64,000 bases of DNA, taken from NCBI RefSeq assembly GCF_000696095.1, contig NZ_BAYX01000009.1, positions 62,001 through 126,000 on the forward strand, given 5' to 3'. The DNA comes from Rhizobium rhizogenes NBRC 13257 (GTDB taxonomy: Bacteria; Pseudomonadota; Alphaproteobacteria; Rhizobiales; Rhizobiaceae). Both the position numbers and the translations under genes were made by a program. The notes beneath the pieces are model-generated. The model did not search any database. It was given only the letters and a program-made list of their open reading frames with translations, and was not told where the DNA came from. Positions 35,569 through 45,180 of the stretch are shown here, piece by piece (within the stretch, counting starts at the first letter, position 1; each line of letters begins with the position of its first letter).

Positions 35569-36021
35569 TTATGGCAGCGAGCGCTCCATGATGATCGTCC
35601 GCTCATCGCCGTGGTAACTATCCTCGACAGCCTTGAATCCGAGCCTGGCATAGAAAGCTTCTGCGGTGACGGATGACGGCACAGTCAGGAGCGTGACACC
35701 CTTGATGTATGCTATCCGCTCAATCTCGGCCATCAACCGAGTTCCGGTCCCCTGACCTTGCACCGAAGGGGAAACGAACACCGTGCGGACCACAGCACCA
35801 TCGAGGCTGGCGGTGCCGACCACATCCCCGCCTTTCATCGCGACGAGAACCGTCCGGCTGACCATAAGCTTTCGCACCGCGGCGGGGCTGAAACTCTGCG
35901 TGACACGGGCGATGATATCCTGCGAATAGTCTTTCGCGTTGGTTTCGCGAAGCGCGGACAGGATCACCGCGCTGATGGCATTCGCATCACTTTCGCGAGC
36001 CGGTCGGACATCGCACGCCAT
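35569..36021 (-). CDS. GNAT family N-acetyltransferase
   Basis: About 150 residues. Acetyl-CoA-binding motif A is VFVSPSVQGQGTGTRLMAEIE (Q/RxxGxG type), and the closing motif is AEAFYARLGFKAVED. N-terminal VRPARESDANAISAVI is the usual first strand and helix. Substrate unknown. ATG 36021 was taken; a TTG at 36054 would extend it by 11 residues. It follows ubiA on the same strand. Confidence 0.88.
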   Translation of the reverse strand: MACDVRPARESDANAISAVILSALRETNAKDYSQDIIARVTQSFSPAAVRKLMVSRTVLVAMKGGDVVGTASLDGAVVRTVFVSPSVQGQGTGTRLMAEIERIAYIKGVTLLTVPSSVTAEAFYARLGFKAVEDSYHGDERTIIMERSLP

Positions 36022-36069
36022 GGCAAGCACCCATCGCTGGTTATGTGACGGCAATCCGGCTCGTTTTCA

Positions 36070-37029
36070 TCAGGCAACAAGAAACAGGAACGACAGGAAT
36101 AGGCCGGCGAAGATAATAAGGCCGACCTTGCCGTTGAATTTGAACAGCGCCAGGCACTGCTCCCCATTGTTGATGTCGAGCACGGCGATCTGATAGGCGA
36201 ACATGCCGCCGGCAACGAGAAGGCCGACATAGGAGAGCCATCCCGCCCCCGCCAGCGCGAAGGACAGTAGCATCAGCACCAGCGCGACACCGTAGAGGCC
36301 AATCAGCCAGAGGCGGGTCTTGTCGCCGAAGAGCCGGGCGGTGGAGCGCACGCCGATCAGCTCGTCATCCTCCTTGTCCTGATGGGCGTAGATCGTGTCG
36401 TAACCGATCGTCCACAGGATGGCGGCTGCATAAAGCATGATGGGCGCAAGCGACAGGCTGCCGAACAGCCCGGCCCAGCCCATCAGCGCGCCCCAGGAAA
36501 AGGCGAGCCCCAAGAAAAACTGCGGCCAGTCGGTAAAGCGCTTGGCAAACGGATAGAGCGCGACGATGGCGAGCGACAAGACGCCGAGAATGACGGCGAA
36601 CCAGTTGAACTGCAAAAGCACCAGCAGCCCGACCAGCGCCTGTAGCGCGATAAAGACCTTGGCCTGGAAGCGCGTCACGCGGCCCGACGGCAGCGGACGC
36701 GAGCGTGTGCGGGCCACTTCCATGTCGATCTTGTGATCGACCAGATCATTATAGGTGCAGCCGGCGCCGCGCATGGCGACCGCGCCGATGAAATAGAGGA
36801 TGAGGTGGTAGACCACCAGAAAGCCGGGCGACTGCCCCACTGCGGCGGCGGCATTGGCGGCAAGAGCCGCCGACCAGAAGCACGGCCACATCAAGAGCTG
36901 CCAGCCGATCGGCCTGTCCCAGCGCGCGAGCTGCGCATAGGGCCAAAGCACCGGGGGCAGGATGCGGTAAACCCAGTTGCCGGACGGCGCGTCGGCGACG
37001 CGCCCGTTGATATCACCTGTCTTTTGCAT
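36070..37029 (-). CDS. ubiA: 4-hydroxybenzoate polyprenyltransferase
   Basis: Attaches the polyprenyl tail to 4-hydroxybenzoate in ubiquinone synthesis, in the inner membrane. 319 residues with about eight or nine hydrophobic segments. The two Mg-diphosphate-binding aspartate motifs are clear: YNDLVDHKIDMEVARTRSRP and YAHQDKEDDELIGVRS. The prenyl chain substrate would come from the IspB-type synthase encoded at 60972-61988. Confidence 0.95.
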   Translation of the reverse strand: MQKTGDINGRVADAPSGNWVYRILPPVLWPYAQLARWDRPIGWQLLMWPCFWSAALAANAAAAVGQSPGFLVVYHLILYFIGAVAMRGAGCTYNDLVDHKIDMEVARTRSRPLPSGRVTRFQAKVFIALQALVGLLVLLQFNWFAVILGVLSLAIVALYPFAKRFTDWPQFFLGLAFSWGALMGWAGLFGSLSLAPIMLYAAAILWTIGYDTIYAHQDKEDDELIGVRSTARLFGDKTRLWLIGLYGVALVLMLLSFALAGAGWLSYVGLLVAGGMFAYQIAVLDINNGEQCLALFKFNGKVGLIIFAGLFLSFLFLVA

Positions 37030-37093
37030 AGGCGAGTATTAGTGATATCCGCCGCCCGCGGTCAAGCGGCGGGGCCGCAGCCCCGCGCTTTTC

Positions 37094-37903
37094 TCAGTTC
37101 ATCGTGAAATTGAACTTGTAGCTGGCGGAGACGCCGACCAGCAGCTGATTGCGATCGCCACGCTCGCGCACAAGGCTGCTGTCACCGGCCGGGCCGGTAA
37201 GACGCGTGTATTCCAGGAAAGTACTGGTGGTCCAGTTCTCGGACGGTTTCCACGTCAATGCGCCGCCGGCACCGACGGATTTCACCCCGCCGCCCGGATT
37301 GTAGCGGCTGAGGCCGGATGCCGCCGCCGTCCGTGCATCGACGCCGTAGTAGGTGTTGAAATAATCGTTGGAGGCGAGCGTCATGCGCGGACCGCCGGAC
37401 AGGCGCAGTTCCGGCGTGATATCGACGAAGGCGTCGACGGCGGCATCGGCAACAATGCCGCTATGGGCACGAATGCCCTGGCGGACTTCGACGCGGGCGC
37501 GCAGCCAGTCGGTCGGATAGGCCTCGGCAAAGCCGCCGGCCTCAAGGCCCCACTTTACCTTCTTCAGGCCCCTCAGCTCGCGACCATCGCTGCTGTCTCG
37601 GCTCGGCACGAACTTGCCGACGATACCGGCGCGGAAGGCGTCACTCTCGATCAAGGCAAAGGACGGATTGTCGTTGCGCGAGGAGAAGCGTGGCCCCGGA
37701 CCCTGCTTGCCGACAGAGATCAACGGCGACCACTGCAGTTTATTGTGCTTGCTGCCTTCGAACTTGGGCGCCGAGAAACCGGCCGCACCGACGCTTAGGT
37801 ACCAGTTACCCGACCAGAAGTACTGGCCGTCTCCGGCCGAAGCCGCCCCAGCGGACGCGACGAACAAGCCGAGGGTGAAAAATAGACGCGACTTCGCAAA
37901 CAC
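37094..37903 (-). CDS. MipA/OmpV family outer membrane protein
   Basis: 269 residues from GTG 37903, which has AAGGAG 6 nt upstream; the usual ATG is absent. A signal peptide (FFTLGLFVASAGAASA) is followed by alternating beta-strand segments and a C-terminal strand ending in asparagine (LVGVSASYKFNFTMN). Typical MipA phrases: GKFVPSRDSSDGRELRGL, GFAEAYPTDWLRARVEVR and GPRMTLASNDYFNTYYGV. Likely an outer-membrane barrel; the E. coli MipA scaffold role may not apply. Confidence 0.86.
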   Translation of the reverse strand: MFAKSRLFFTLGLFVASAGAASAGDGQYFWSGNWYLSVGAAGFSAPKFEGSKHNKLQWSPLISVGKQGPGPRFSSRNDNPSFALIESDAFRAGIVGKFVPSRDSSDGRELRGLKKVKWGLEAGGFAEAYPTDWLRARVEVRQGIRAHSGIVADAAVDAFVDITPELRLSGGPRMTLASNDYFNTYYGVDARTAAASGLSRYNPGGGVKSVGAGGALTWKPSENWTTSTFLEYTRLTGPAGDSSLVRERGDRNQLLVGVSASYKFNFTMN

Positions 37904-38174
37904 ATGCAACTCCTTGATACGCAATACAACGGAGCCATACACACGCTCCGAGAGTTGTCTCAAATTATCCGGATCGCATTACCGCTCCCTTAACCAAGCG
38001 CTGCCGAATGCGTGATCGACGGCACAATTTTCAACGCGCCTTGCATTGGCTTCCAGCTTGCGCCGATCTGTCGCAGCGATTTAATTTTGGCATGCGCTAC
38101 TCAATCAAGGGTGTCCCCCAGGGCTCAGGCATAAACAATGAATTTCCAATATAAAGATTAAACGAGAGAGTGGA

Positions 38175-38609
38175 ATGAAACCCGGATCTTTGATTTATCT
38201 CGGCGCGTTTCTCAGCGTCGGCATGGCGCTTTCAGGCTGCGTGTCCGCGCCAATTGGCGGCGCCAAGCAAAGCCAGTTTTCAGGCAGGGTTGCGCCCGGC
38301 AAGAAGACACGGATCACAGGCGCTTCGCTGGTGAAGCCGGATTGTACCTTTGCAGGCTTTCCCTATACCGGCATCATCAAGCAACCTGCCCATGGTAAGG
38401 TCGAGGTCGAGCATGGTCCGGTTGCATCAAAGTTTCCCAAGGACAGCAACGCCTACCTTTGCAGCGGCAAACCTGTCCAAGGAAACAATATCTTCTACAC
38501 CTCCAACCCCGGCTTCGCCGGAACCGATCAATTCACGGTCCGTCTCACAGGGCTGAATACAGACGGCACAGTGCAAGACAGAACATTCGCGGTTCATGTC
38601 GGCAAGTAA
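38175..38609 (+). CDS. Small lipoprotein, paralogue 1
   Basis: 144 residues. A lipoprotein signal peptide with lipobox ALSGC is followed by VSAPIGGAKQSQF. The mature part has two further cysteines (KPDCTFAG, YLCSGKP) and ends in a repeat-like strand IFYTSNPGFAGTDQFTVRL. The region resembles the cadherin-like/Big 'F.Y.P..gf.G.D.f.y' pattern. The next gene is a clear paralogue. GAGAGTGGA precedes the ATG. Function unknown. Confidence 0.75.
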   Translation: MKPGSLIYLGAFLSVGMALSGCVSAPIGGAKQSQFSGRVAPGKKTRITGASLVKPDCTFAGFPYTGIIKQPAHGKVEVEHGPVASKFPKDSNAYLCSGKPVQGNNIFYTSNPGFAGTDQFTVRLTGLNTDGTVQDRTFAVHVGK

Positions 38610-38718
38610 CTGGACCATCGCCGTATCACATCCGCAGGAGTGAGGCGGCGGCGAGGTCGAAAATCGAACACAGAACTATGAGGCCATGGTTCGGTGTTCG
38701 CTTTCGAAAGGGGACAAA

Positions 38719-39135
38719 ATGCAAAACAGCTATCTGGTCCGCGGCAGTATCTTGCTCGCCGTCACTGGCCTAGCGCTTTCAGGCTGCGTCAGCGCGCCGT
38801 TCGGCGGAACGAGGCAGGAACAACGTGCGATAACGGCCGTCTCGGGCAAAAAAACATCGCTCGTAATCATGTTTTCTGCAACAAAAGATTGTAAAAATAC
38901 ATACTACACTTATCCGGAAACTATCAGATACCCAGATCATGGTAACATCAGTTTTGAAGTTCACTCAGGTCGCCCAAAAGCAATAACCGAGGGTTCCAGT
39001 CCAGCGTGCCGCCAAAAATCGGTGGAAGGTGCCGTCGTTTTCTACCGATCCGATCCAGGGTTTGTCGGCTCCGACCGAGCGACCTTTCGCCGGCCAGGAC
39101 TGACGACTGATGTTGCGATCAAGGTGGTCAAATAG
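38719..39135 (+). CDS. Small lipoprotein, paralogue 2
   Basis: 138 residues from ATG 38719 (GGGGA upstream). The lipobox region LALSGCVSAPFGG is nearly identical to that of paralogue 1, and the C-terminal FYRSDPGFVGSDRATF matches its IFYTSNPGFAGTDQF. The middle (38870-38960) is noticeably AT-rich and differs strongly, with KDCKNTYYTYPETIRYPDHG. Likely a tandem duplicate that diverged. Function unknown. Confidence 0.75.
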   Translation: MQNSYLVRGSILLAVTGLALSGCVSAPFGGTRQEQRAITAVSGKKTSLVIMFSATKDCKNTYYTYPETIRYPDHGNISFEVHSGRPKAITEGSSPACRQKSVEGAVVFYRSDPGFVGSDRATFRRPGLTTDVAIKVVK

Positions 39136-39162
39136 CGGCTCGATGTTTGGCCATACAATGAC

Positions 39163-39200
39163 AAAACGCCGGCCCCATGTTCTCCATGCGGCCGGCGCAA
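39163..39200 (-). terminator. Hairpin terminator for cfa
   Basis: Stem GCCGGCC (39168-39174) / GGCCGGC (39190-39196); on the minus strand it is followed by GTTTTGTC. It lies between the convergent lipoprotein and cfa genes. Confidence 0.6.
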
Positions 39201-39222
39201 CCTTCCAAACGATGACAAACCT

Positions 39223-40482
39223 TCAGAACACGATCTTCTCAAGCGGCGCCCGGGTCGCCTCGAATTCCCTGAGCTTCGCCTCACGCTCGCCGATATAGTT
39301 GCGGTTGTCGGGAACCGCGAACTGGTTCTTGGTGATTTGGATCTGCATGATGAAAAGCTCATCCCAGCGGAAGCCCATTTCCGAGCCGGCCAGGTAGAAC
39401 TCCCACATACGGAAGAAGTTCTCATCGTAAAGCGCCACGGCCTCGGCCTTGCGCGCCACGAAGCGGTTGCGCCAGTGCCTTAGCGTATGGGCATAGTGCA
39501 TCGGCAGGATTTCGACATCCTTGACCAAGAGCCCGGCCTTTTCCAGCGGCGGCAGGGTCTCGCCGACCGAGGGGATATAGCCGCCCGGGAAGATATACTT
39601 CTCGATGAAGGCGTTGGTCGCAAAGCTTGGCTTCGGACGGGCGATGGAATGCAGCAGCATGACGCCGTTGTCGTCGAGCAGCTCCGAAACCTTGTTGAAG
39701 TATTTGCGGTAATCGCCGATGCCGACATGCTCGAACATGCCGACCGAGACGATGCGGTCGAACTTCCTGTCCTTCAGATAGCGGTAATCCTGCAGCTCGA
39801 AGCGGACGCGATCGGACAGGCCGCGCTTGGCGGCGCGTTCGCGCGAGACCTTGAGCTGCTCTTCGCTCAGCGTAATGCCGGTGAAATCGAGGCCGGGATT
39901 GGCTTCGGCAAGATACATGCCCATGCCTCCCCAGCCAGAGCCGATCTCCAGAACACGCTGGCCGGGCTCGACCAGCAGCTTGGCGGCGATATGGCGCTTC
40001 TTGGCCACCTGTGCCTCGTCCAGGCTGATACCCGGTGGCACGAAATAGGCGCAGGAATATTGCCAATCCTCGTCGAGGAACAGATCGAACAGCTTGGCCG
40101 AGAGATCGTAGTGATGCGCAACATTGTATTTGTTGCGGTTGATCGGCGAACGGCTCTTGAGCTGCTGCCAGACGATGCGGCCGATCAGCAGCGTCGCCAT
40201 ACGCATATCAAAGATTTCGTTGGTGGTATTCTGCTTCACCAGCGCGAGGAAATCATAGATATCCCCCTGCTCAAGAATGAAGCGCCCTTCCATATACATT
40301 TCGCCGAGCTTCAGCGTCGGATCGCGAGCGACCGCGTCCTCCGCCTGTTGGTCGGCGATGCGGACGGCGACTGTTTCGCCGGATCCATCGCCGATCATGT
40401 GCGTCTCGCCGGAAGCAAGCGTAAGTTTCAGGGAGCCTTTACGGACCAGTTTTTTGACAAGAGAGAACAGTGCCGACGCCAT
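39223..40482 (-). CDS. cfa: Cyclopropane-fatty-acyl-phospholipid synthase family methyltransferase
   Basis: 419 residues. An N-terminal lipid-binding domain precedes a SAM methyltransferase domain with VLEIGSGWGGMGMYLAE, GITLSEEQL and the family-typical YIFPGGYIPSVGETL. FVPPGISLDEAQVAKKRHIA precedes the SAM site. It methylenates unsaturated phospholipid acyl chains; rhizobia carry more than one paralogue, so which one this is remains open. GAGG lies 6 nt before the ATG. Confidence 0.92.
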   Translation of the reverse strand: MASALFSLVKKLVRKGSLKLTLASGETHMIGDGSGETVAVRIADQQAEDAVARDPTLKLGEMYMEGRFILEQGDIYDFLALVKQNTTNEIFDMRMATLLIGRIVWQQLKSRSPINRNKYNVAHHYDLSAKLFDLFLDEDWQYSCAYFVPPGISLDEAQVAKKRHIAAKLLVEPGQRVLEIGSGWGGMGMYLAEANPGLDFTGITLSEEQLKVSRERAAKRGLSDRVRFELQDYRYLKDRKFDRIVSVGMFEHVGIGDYRKYFNKVSELLDDNGVMLLHSIARPKPSFATNAFIEKYIFPGGYIPSVGETLPPLEKAGLLVKDVEILPMHYAHTLRHWRNRFVARKAEAVALYDENFFRMWEFYLAGSEMGFRWDELFIMQIQITKNQFAVPDNRNYIGEREAKLREFEATRAPLEKIVF

Positions 40483-40627
40483 GGACGCCTCGAATGTTAT
40501 GACATGACAATAGCGCTAACTTTAGCGCCTCAGAACATTGTGGCAAGCGCAGCTTTTTGCACTCTGTGGCACTCCGGCAACAACGCCGCCGGAGTGTGAT
40601 ATTCTTGCAATAATTCGTGCTAAGTAC

Positions 40628-42937
40628 TTATTTTCGCTTGAATGCGTCCGCCAGGGCGGCACCGAAACTACCCTGCTGAGGGGTATTCGGACGACTATTG
40701 TTCTTACCGCCTGCGTTGCGCGCGCCATTTTGCTCTCGCGACTCACGCGCAGCCGGGGCCGCCTCAGCGCCGCCATCCTTGCGCATCGTCAGACTGATTC
40801 GCTTCCGCTTGGCGTCGACGTCCACAACCTTCACTTTCACGACATCGCCCGCCTTGACGATCTCGTGCGGGTCTTTCACAAAGCGATCGGCAAGCTGCGA
40901 GACATGCACAAGGCCGTCCTGGTGAACGCCGATATCGACGAAGGCGCCGAAGGCGGCGACGTTGGTTACCGTACCCTCCAGCAGCATGCCGGGCTTGAGG
41001 TCGCTGATCTCATTGATCCCCTCCGCGAAGGTCGCGGTCTTGAAGCTCGGGCGCGGGTCGCGACCCGGCTTTTCCAGCTCGGCGATGATGTCGCGCACCG
41101 TTGGCAGGCCGAATTTTTCGTCGATGAATTGGCGCGGGTCGACCGCCTTCAGCGCAGTCGCATCACCCATCAGGCTGCGCAGATCGCGGCCGCAGGCAGC
41201 AACGATCTTCTTGGCGACGCCATAGGCTTCCGGATGCACGGAGGAGGCGTCGAGCGGCTCCTTGCCATTGGGGATGCGCAGGAAGCCGGCGCATTGCTCG
41301 AAGGTACGCTGACCGAGGCGGGCGACTTTCAGGAGATCACGCCGCGTCTCGAAACGACCCTCGCCGTCGCGATGCTTGACAATCGCATCGGCAATCGACG
41401 GCCCGAGGCCGGAGACCCGGGCGAGCAGCGGCGCGGATGCCGTATTCAGATCGACGCCGACGGCGTTCACCGCGTCTTCCACGACAGCATCCAGTGAGCG
41501 CGACAGCTTCAGCTGATCGACATCGTGCTGGTATTGGCCGACGCCGATCGATTTCGGCTCGATCTTGACCAGCTCGGCCAACGGATCCTGCAAACGGCGG
41601 GCGATGGAGACGGCGCCGCGCAGCGAGACGTCGAGGCCTGGGAATTCCAGCGCCGCGGTCTCTGAGGCCGAATAGACGGAGGCGCCCGCTTCGGAAACGA
41701 TAACCTTGGTCGGTTTCGGGGCCGGCAGGTCGGCGAGCATATCCGCCACCAGCTTTTCCGTCTCGCGGCTGCCGGTGCCGTTGCCGATCGAGATCAGCTC
41801 GACATTGTGCTTGCGGACCAGCGCCGCCAGGGTCGCCTGCGTGCCTCGCACATCGTTCCTCGGTGGGAACGGATAGACCGTCGTCGTCTCCAGCACCTTA
41901 CCGGTGCCGTCGACCACGGCGACCTTGACGCCTGTGCGGATGCCGGGATCGAGGCCCATGGTCGCGCGCGAGCCGGCAGGCGCCGCCAGCAGCAGATCCT
42001 TCAGATTGCGGGCGAAGACGTGGATCGCCTCCTCCTCGGCGCGCTCGCGCAGCTCCCGCATCAGATCGAGCGACAGCGACATGGAGAGCTTCACACGCCA
42101 GGTCCAGCTCGCGACCTCCGTCAGCCAGCGGTCGCCGGGACGGCTCGAGCCGATCTCGTAGGCCGTGGCGACCATTCGCTCGACCGGCTTGTTCGGCGAG
42201 ACGGCATCAACGTCGATCTCGATGGTCAGCGTCAGCACCTCTTCGTTCCAGCCGCGCAGCATGGCAAGCGCGCGGTGGCCGGGGGCGGTTGCCCAGCGTT
42301 CCTGATGGTCGAAATAGTCGGAGAATTTCGCGCCCGCTTCCTGCTTGCCGTCGACGACCTTGGCCTTCAGTGCGGCATTGGTTTTCATGTAGGTGCGTAG
42401 CTTACCGAGCAGGTCGGCATTTTCGGCAATACCTTCGGCGATGATATCGCGCGCGCCTTCAAGCGCCGTCTTCACATCAGGCACGTCGGCGGTGAGAAAG
42501 CCCTCGGCCAGAGTAGCCGGCTCCTTGGAGCGGTCGGCAAGAATGGTATCGGCAAGCGGACCGAGGCCGCGCTCCCTGGCGATCTCGGCGCGGGTGCGGC
42601 GCTTCTGCTTATAGGGCAGGTAAAGGTCTTCCAGCTCGGCCTTGGTAGCGACGACGGCGATCTTGTGCATCAGCTCGTCGGTCATCTTGCCCTGGCCGTT
42701 GATCGACTCGACGATGGCGGACCGGCGGGCTTCGAGCTCGCGCAGATAGACAAGGCGTTCCGCCAGCGTGCGCAACTGGCCGTCATCGAGACCGCCGGTC
42801 ACTTCCTTGCGATAGCGGGCGATGAACGGCACCGTCGCGCCTTCGTCGAGAAGCTCGATCGCGGCCTTGGCCTGATCGGGGCGCGAATTGATCTCGTTGG
42901 CAATAGTTGCGGCAAGGGAGCGAATGTCGGCGGCCAT
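40628..42937 (-). CDS. Tex family RNA-binding transcription accessory protein
   Basis: 769 residues. N-terminal Tex helical region (TIANEINSRPDQAKAAIELL), YqgF-like domain (MGLDPGIRTGVKVAVVDGTG), helix-hairpin-helix modules (SAPLLARVSGLGPSIADAIV) and a C-terminal S1 domain at about residues 640-710 (LEGTVTNVAAFGAFVDIGVH, ending VDAKRKRISLTMR). Start ATG 42937 gives the standard length; the open frame continues upstream without support. A hairpin ACTCCGGC/GCCGGAGT (40571-40595) lies past the stop and may terminate it. Confidence 0.95.
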   Translation of the reverse strand: MAADIRSLAATIANEINSRPDQAKAAIELLDEGATVPFIARYRKEVTGGLDDGQLRTLAERLVYLRELEARRSAIVESINGQGKMTDELMHKIAVVATKAELEDLYLPYKQKRRTRAEIARERGLGPLADTILADRSKEPATLAEGFLTADVPDVKTALEGARDIIAEGIAENADLLGKLRTYMKTNAALKAKVVDGKQEAGAKFSDYFDHQERWATAPGHRALAMLRGWNEEVLTLTIEIDVDAVSPNKPVERMVATAYEIGSSRPGDRWLTEVASWTWRVKLSMSLSLDLMRELRERAEEEAIHVFARNLKDLLLAAPAGSRATMGLDPGIRTGVKVAVVDGTGKVLETTTVYPFPPRNDVRGTQATLAALVRKHNVELISIGNGTGSRETEKLVADMLADLPAPKPTKVIVSEAGASVYSASETAALEFPGLDVSLRGAVSIARRLQDPLAELVKIEPKSIGVGQYQHDVDQLKLSRSLDAVVEDAVNAVGVDLNTASAPLLARVSGLGPSIADAIVKHRDGEGRFETRRDLLKVARLGQRTFEQCAGFLRIPNGKEPLDASSVHPEAYGVAKKIVAACGRDLRSLMGDATALKAVDPRQFIDEKFGLPTVRDIIAELEKPGRDPRPSFKTATFAEGINEISDLKPGMLLEGTVTNVAAFGAFVDIGVHQDGLVHVSQLADRFVKDPHEIVKAGDVVKVKVVDVDAKRKRISLTMRKDGGAEAAPAARESREQNGARNAGGKNNSRPNTPQQGSFGAALADAFKRK

Positions 42938-43182
42938 ATGTCTCTCTGAACTGAACTCGGTGGCGGGACCATAGGCGTGATCCCGGAAAGTACGAAACGG
43001 TTTCGGACGAGATCGCCGATCCGGACAACCGGGAGGGATCGCGATTCGAAAACCAGCGTCCCGCTTTAGCGAGATAAAAAGGCAGGGCAATGTTGCTGCC
43101 CACGCCTCCACAGGATTTGCCGCTTGACCTTTGGGCTCTGCCCCCTTAACCGCGCACAAGAACCTAATGAAGAGGGCAAGCC

Positions 43183-44454
43183 ATGAAAGTTCTGTTAATC
43201 GGATCGGGCGGACGCGAGCATGCGCTGGCCTGGAAACTGGCGCAATCGCCGCTGATGACGGAATTCTATGCCGCGCCCGGCAATCCCGGCATTGCCGAAT
43301 ATGCGACGCTTGCCGCCCTCGACATCGAGGACCATGGCGCGGTTGTCGCCTTCTGCAAGGAAAAGGCCATCGACTTCGTCGTCGTCGGCCCGGAGGCACC
43401 GCTGGTCGCGGGTATCGCCGATGCACTACGCGCCGCGGGTATTGCTGTATTCGGCCCATCCACGGCCGCCGCTCAGCTCGAGGGCTCCAAGGGTTTCACC
43501 AAGGATATCTGCGCCCGCTATAATATCCCGACCGGCGCCTACCAACGCTTCAACAATGCGCCGAAAGCCAAAGTCTATATCCGTGAGCAAGGTGCGCCGA
43601 TCGTCGTCAAGGCAGACGGGCTTGCCGCCGGCAAGGGTGTGACGGTCGCCATGACGGTCGACGAGGCGCTTGCCGCGGTCGATGACTGCTTCGAGGGTGC
43701 ATTTGGCGAGGCCGGTGCCGAAGTGGTGATCGAAGCCTATCTCGATGGCGAGGAGGCCAGCTTCTTCTGCCTTAGTGACGGCAAGCATGCCCTGGCGCTT
43801 GCCACCGCCCAGGACCACAAGCGTGTCGGCGACGGCGATACCGGCCCGAACACCGGCGGTATGGGCGCCTATTCTCCCGCTCCTGTGATGACGGCGGAGA
43901 TGGTCGAGCGGACCATGAAGGAGATCATCGAGCCGACAATGCGCGGCATGGCCGAAAGCGGCTATCCCTTCTCCGGCGTCTTCTTCGCCGGGCTGATGAT
44001 CACCGCGAAAGGGCCAGAACTGATCGAATACAATGTCCGCTTCGGCGATCCGGAATGCCAGGTGCTGATGATGCGGCTAAAGAGCGACCTGCTGCCGCTG
44101 CTTCTGGCGTGCGCCAACGGCACGCTGGATCAGGTCGACGCGGAATGGAGCGACGACGTGGCGCTGTCCGTGGTCATGGCCTCGAAGGGCTATCCCGGTT
44201 CCTATGCCAAGAACACGCCGATCGCGGCGCTGCCCGCCGATAGCGAGGGCGCCAAGGTGTTTCATGCCGGCACGGCGCTGAAGGATGGCGCGCTGGTTGC
44301 GACCGGCGGTCGGGTGCTGAACGTCACCGCCACCGGCAGGACCGTTAGCGAGGCGCAGAAGCGCGCCTATGCCCTTGCCAGCAAGGTAGAGTGGGAAAAC
44401 GGCTTCAATCGTAGCGACATCGGCTGGCAGGCCATCGCGCGGGAAAAAGCCTGA
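43183..44454 (+). CDS. purD: Phosphoribosylamine-glycine ligase
   Basis: Second step of purine synthesis (GAR synthetase), an ATP-grasp enzyme of 423 residues. N-domain LLIGSGGREHALAWKLAQS, VVGPEAPLVAGIADALR; ATP-grasp part VKADGLAAGKGVTVA, NTGGMGAYSPAP, EYNVRFGDPECQVLMMRL. GAGGG lies 6 nt before ATG 43183. It is divergent from tex. Confidence 0.97.
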   Translation: MKVLLIGSGGREHALAWKLAQSPLMTEFYAAPGNPGIAEYATLAALDIEDHGAVVAFCKEKAIDFVVVGPEAPLVAGIADALRAAGIAVFGPSTAAAQLEGSKGFTKDICARYNIPTGAYQRFNNAPKAKVYIREQGAPIVVKADGLAAGKGVTVAMTVDEALAAVDDCFEGAFGEAGAEVVIEAYLDGEEASFFCLSDGKHALALATAQDHKRVGDGDTGPNTGGMGAYSPAPVMTAEMVERTMKEIIEPTMRGMAESGYPFSGVFFAGLMITAKGPELIEYNVRFGDPECQVLMMRLKSDLLPLLLACANGTLDQVDAEWSDDVALSVVMASKGYPGSYAKNTPIAALPADSEGAKVFHAGTALKDGALVATGGRVLNVTATGRTVSEAQKRAYALASKVEWENGFNRSDIGWQAIAREKA

Positions 44455-44574
44455 AAACGTAAACGCAAAGCCTGTTCCGAATTCTCGTCTCCACTAAACT
44501 TTTACCTAATCTCCTGACGGGATGGAAACAAAGACGCGCTAATCTCTCGGTCACGATAAGACGGAGTGGTAGTT

Positions 44575-45003
44575 ATGCGTCCCTTCTTCCTGACCTTGGC
44601 ATGCGTGCTGGCCGCCGGCTCGGCCATGGCGTCGTCGATCCAACCCATCGACAGCAAGACGCAGACAGGCGGCGGCAGCATCCTCGACAAGGTCTGCACC
44701 GATTGCCCGGCCATCAAGCCGCAAATCGTCAAGAAGGACTATGTGGTGCCGGAACTGACGCCGGGCACGCAATCCATCGTCATCCGCGACGTCGACGGCC
44801 AGAAGAAGGTGGTGCGTACCGAGGCCTGGATGGGCGGCTCGCCGGTCGTCTTCATCTCCAAGCCGACGCCCGAGGCGCTGGCGGCCGCGAACACAGCGCC
44901 CGACGGCATCGACATGACCGCAAAGACCGCGGCCCTGCCCAAGCACGCCCGGACGCAGGAGCCTGCACCGCTCGACCTCTCCGGCTTCCAGCTTCGCCAG
45001 TAA
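44575..45003 (+). CDS. Small exported protein (HPE1-like?)
   Basis: 142 residues. A clean signal peptide (LTLACVLAAGSAMA) is followed by a CxxC pair (KVCTDCPAIK) and a beta-rich stretch ending in RTEAWMGGSPVVFISKPT. A low-complexity C-terminus follows. I have seen such rhizobial proteins labelled 'plant virulence effector HPE1-like', but cannot confirm that here. GGAG lies 8 nt before the ATG. A strong terminator follows. Confidence 0.65.
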   Translation: MRPFFLTLACVLAAGSAMASSIQPIDSKTQTGGGSILDKVCTDCPAIKPQIVKKDYVVPELTPGTQSIVIRDVDGQKKVVRTEAWMGGSPVVFISKPTPEALAAANTAPDGIDMTAKTAALPKHARTQEPAPLDLSGFQLRQ

Positions 45004-45077
45004 AATAGCTGTCCGATCCAGTTCCCTGCCCCGCCCGGCCAAAGTTTCGGTCGACGGGGTCCGCCGCAAGGCGGACC

Positions 45078-45116
45078 AATGCGCCCCTGAAGAGAAGCAG
45101 GGGCGCATTCGTTTTT
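45078..45116 (+). terminator. Strong intrinsic terminator
   Basis: Stem ATGCGCCCCTG / CAGGGGCGCAT (45079-45108) with loop AAGAGAAG, then TTCGTTTTT. It terminates the small exported protein gene or an RNA ending here. Confidence 0.85.
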
Positions 45117-45153
45117 CATGGACAAAGCGCGGACGCTTTGCTTGCGGCTCAAG

Positions 45154-45180
45154 ATAATATTGAAATTGGTTCAACATTAT
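45154..45180. promoter_or_regulatory. 11-bp inverted repeat, candidate operator
   Basis: ATAATATTGAA (45154-45164) and TTCAACATTAT (45170-45180) are reverse complements with one mismatch and a 5-bp spacer. AT-rich in a GC-rich setting, about 214 bp before the chemoreceptor ATG. Regulator unknown. Confidence 0.4.
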
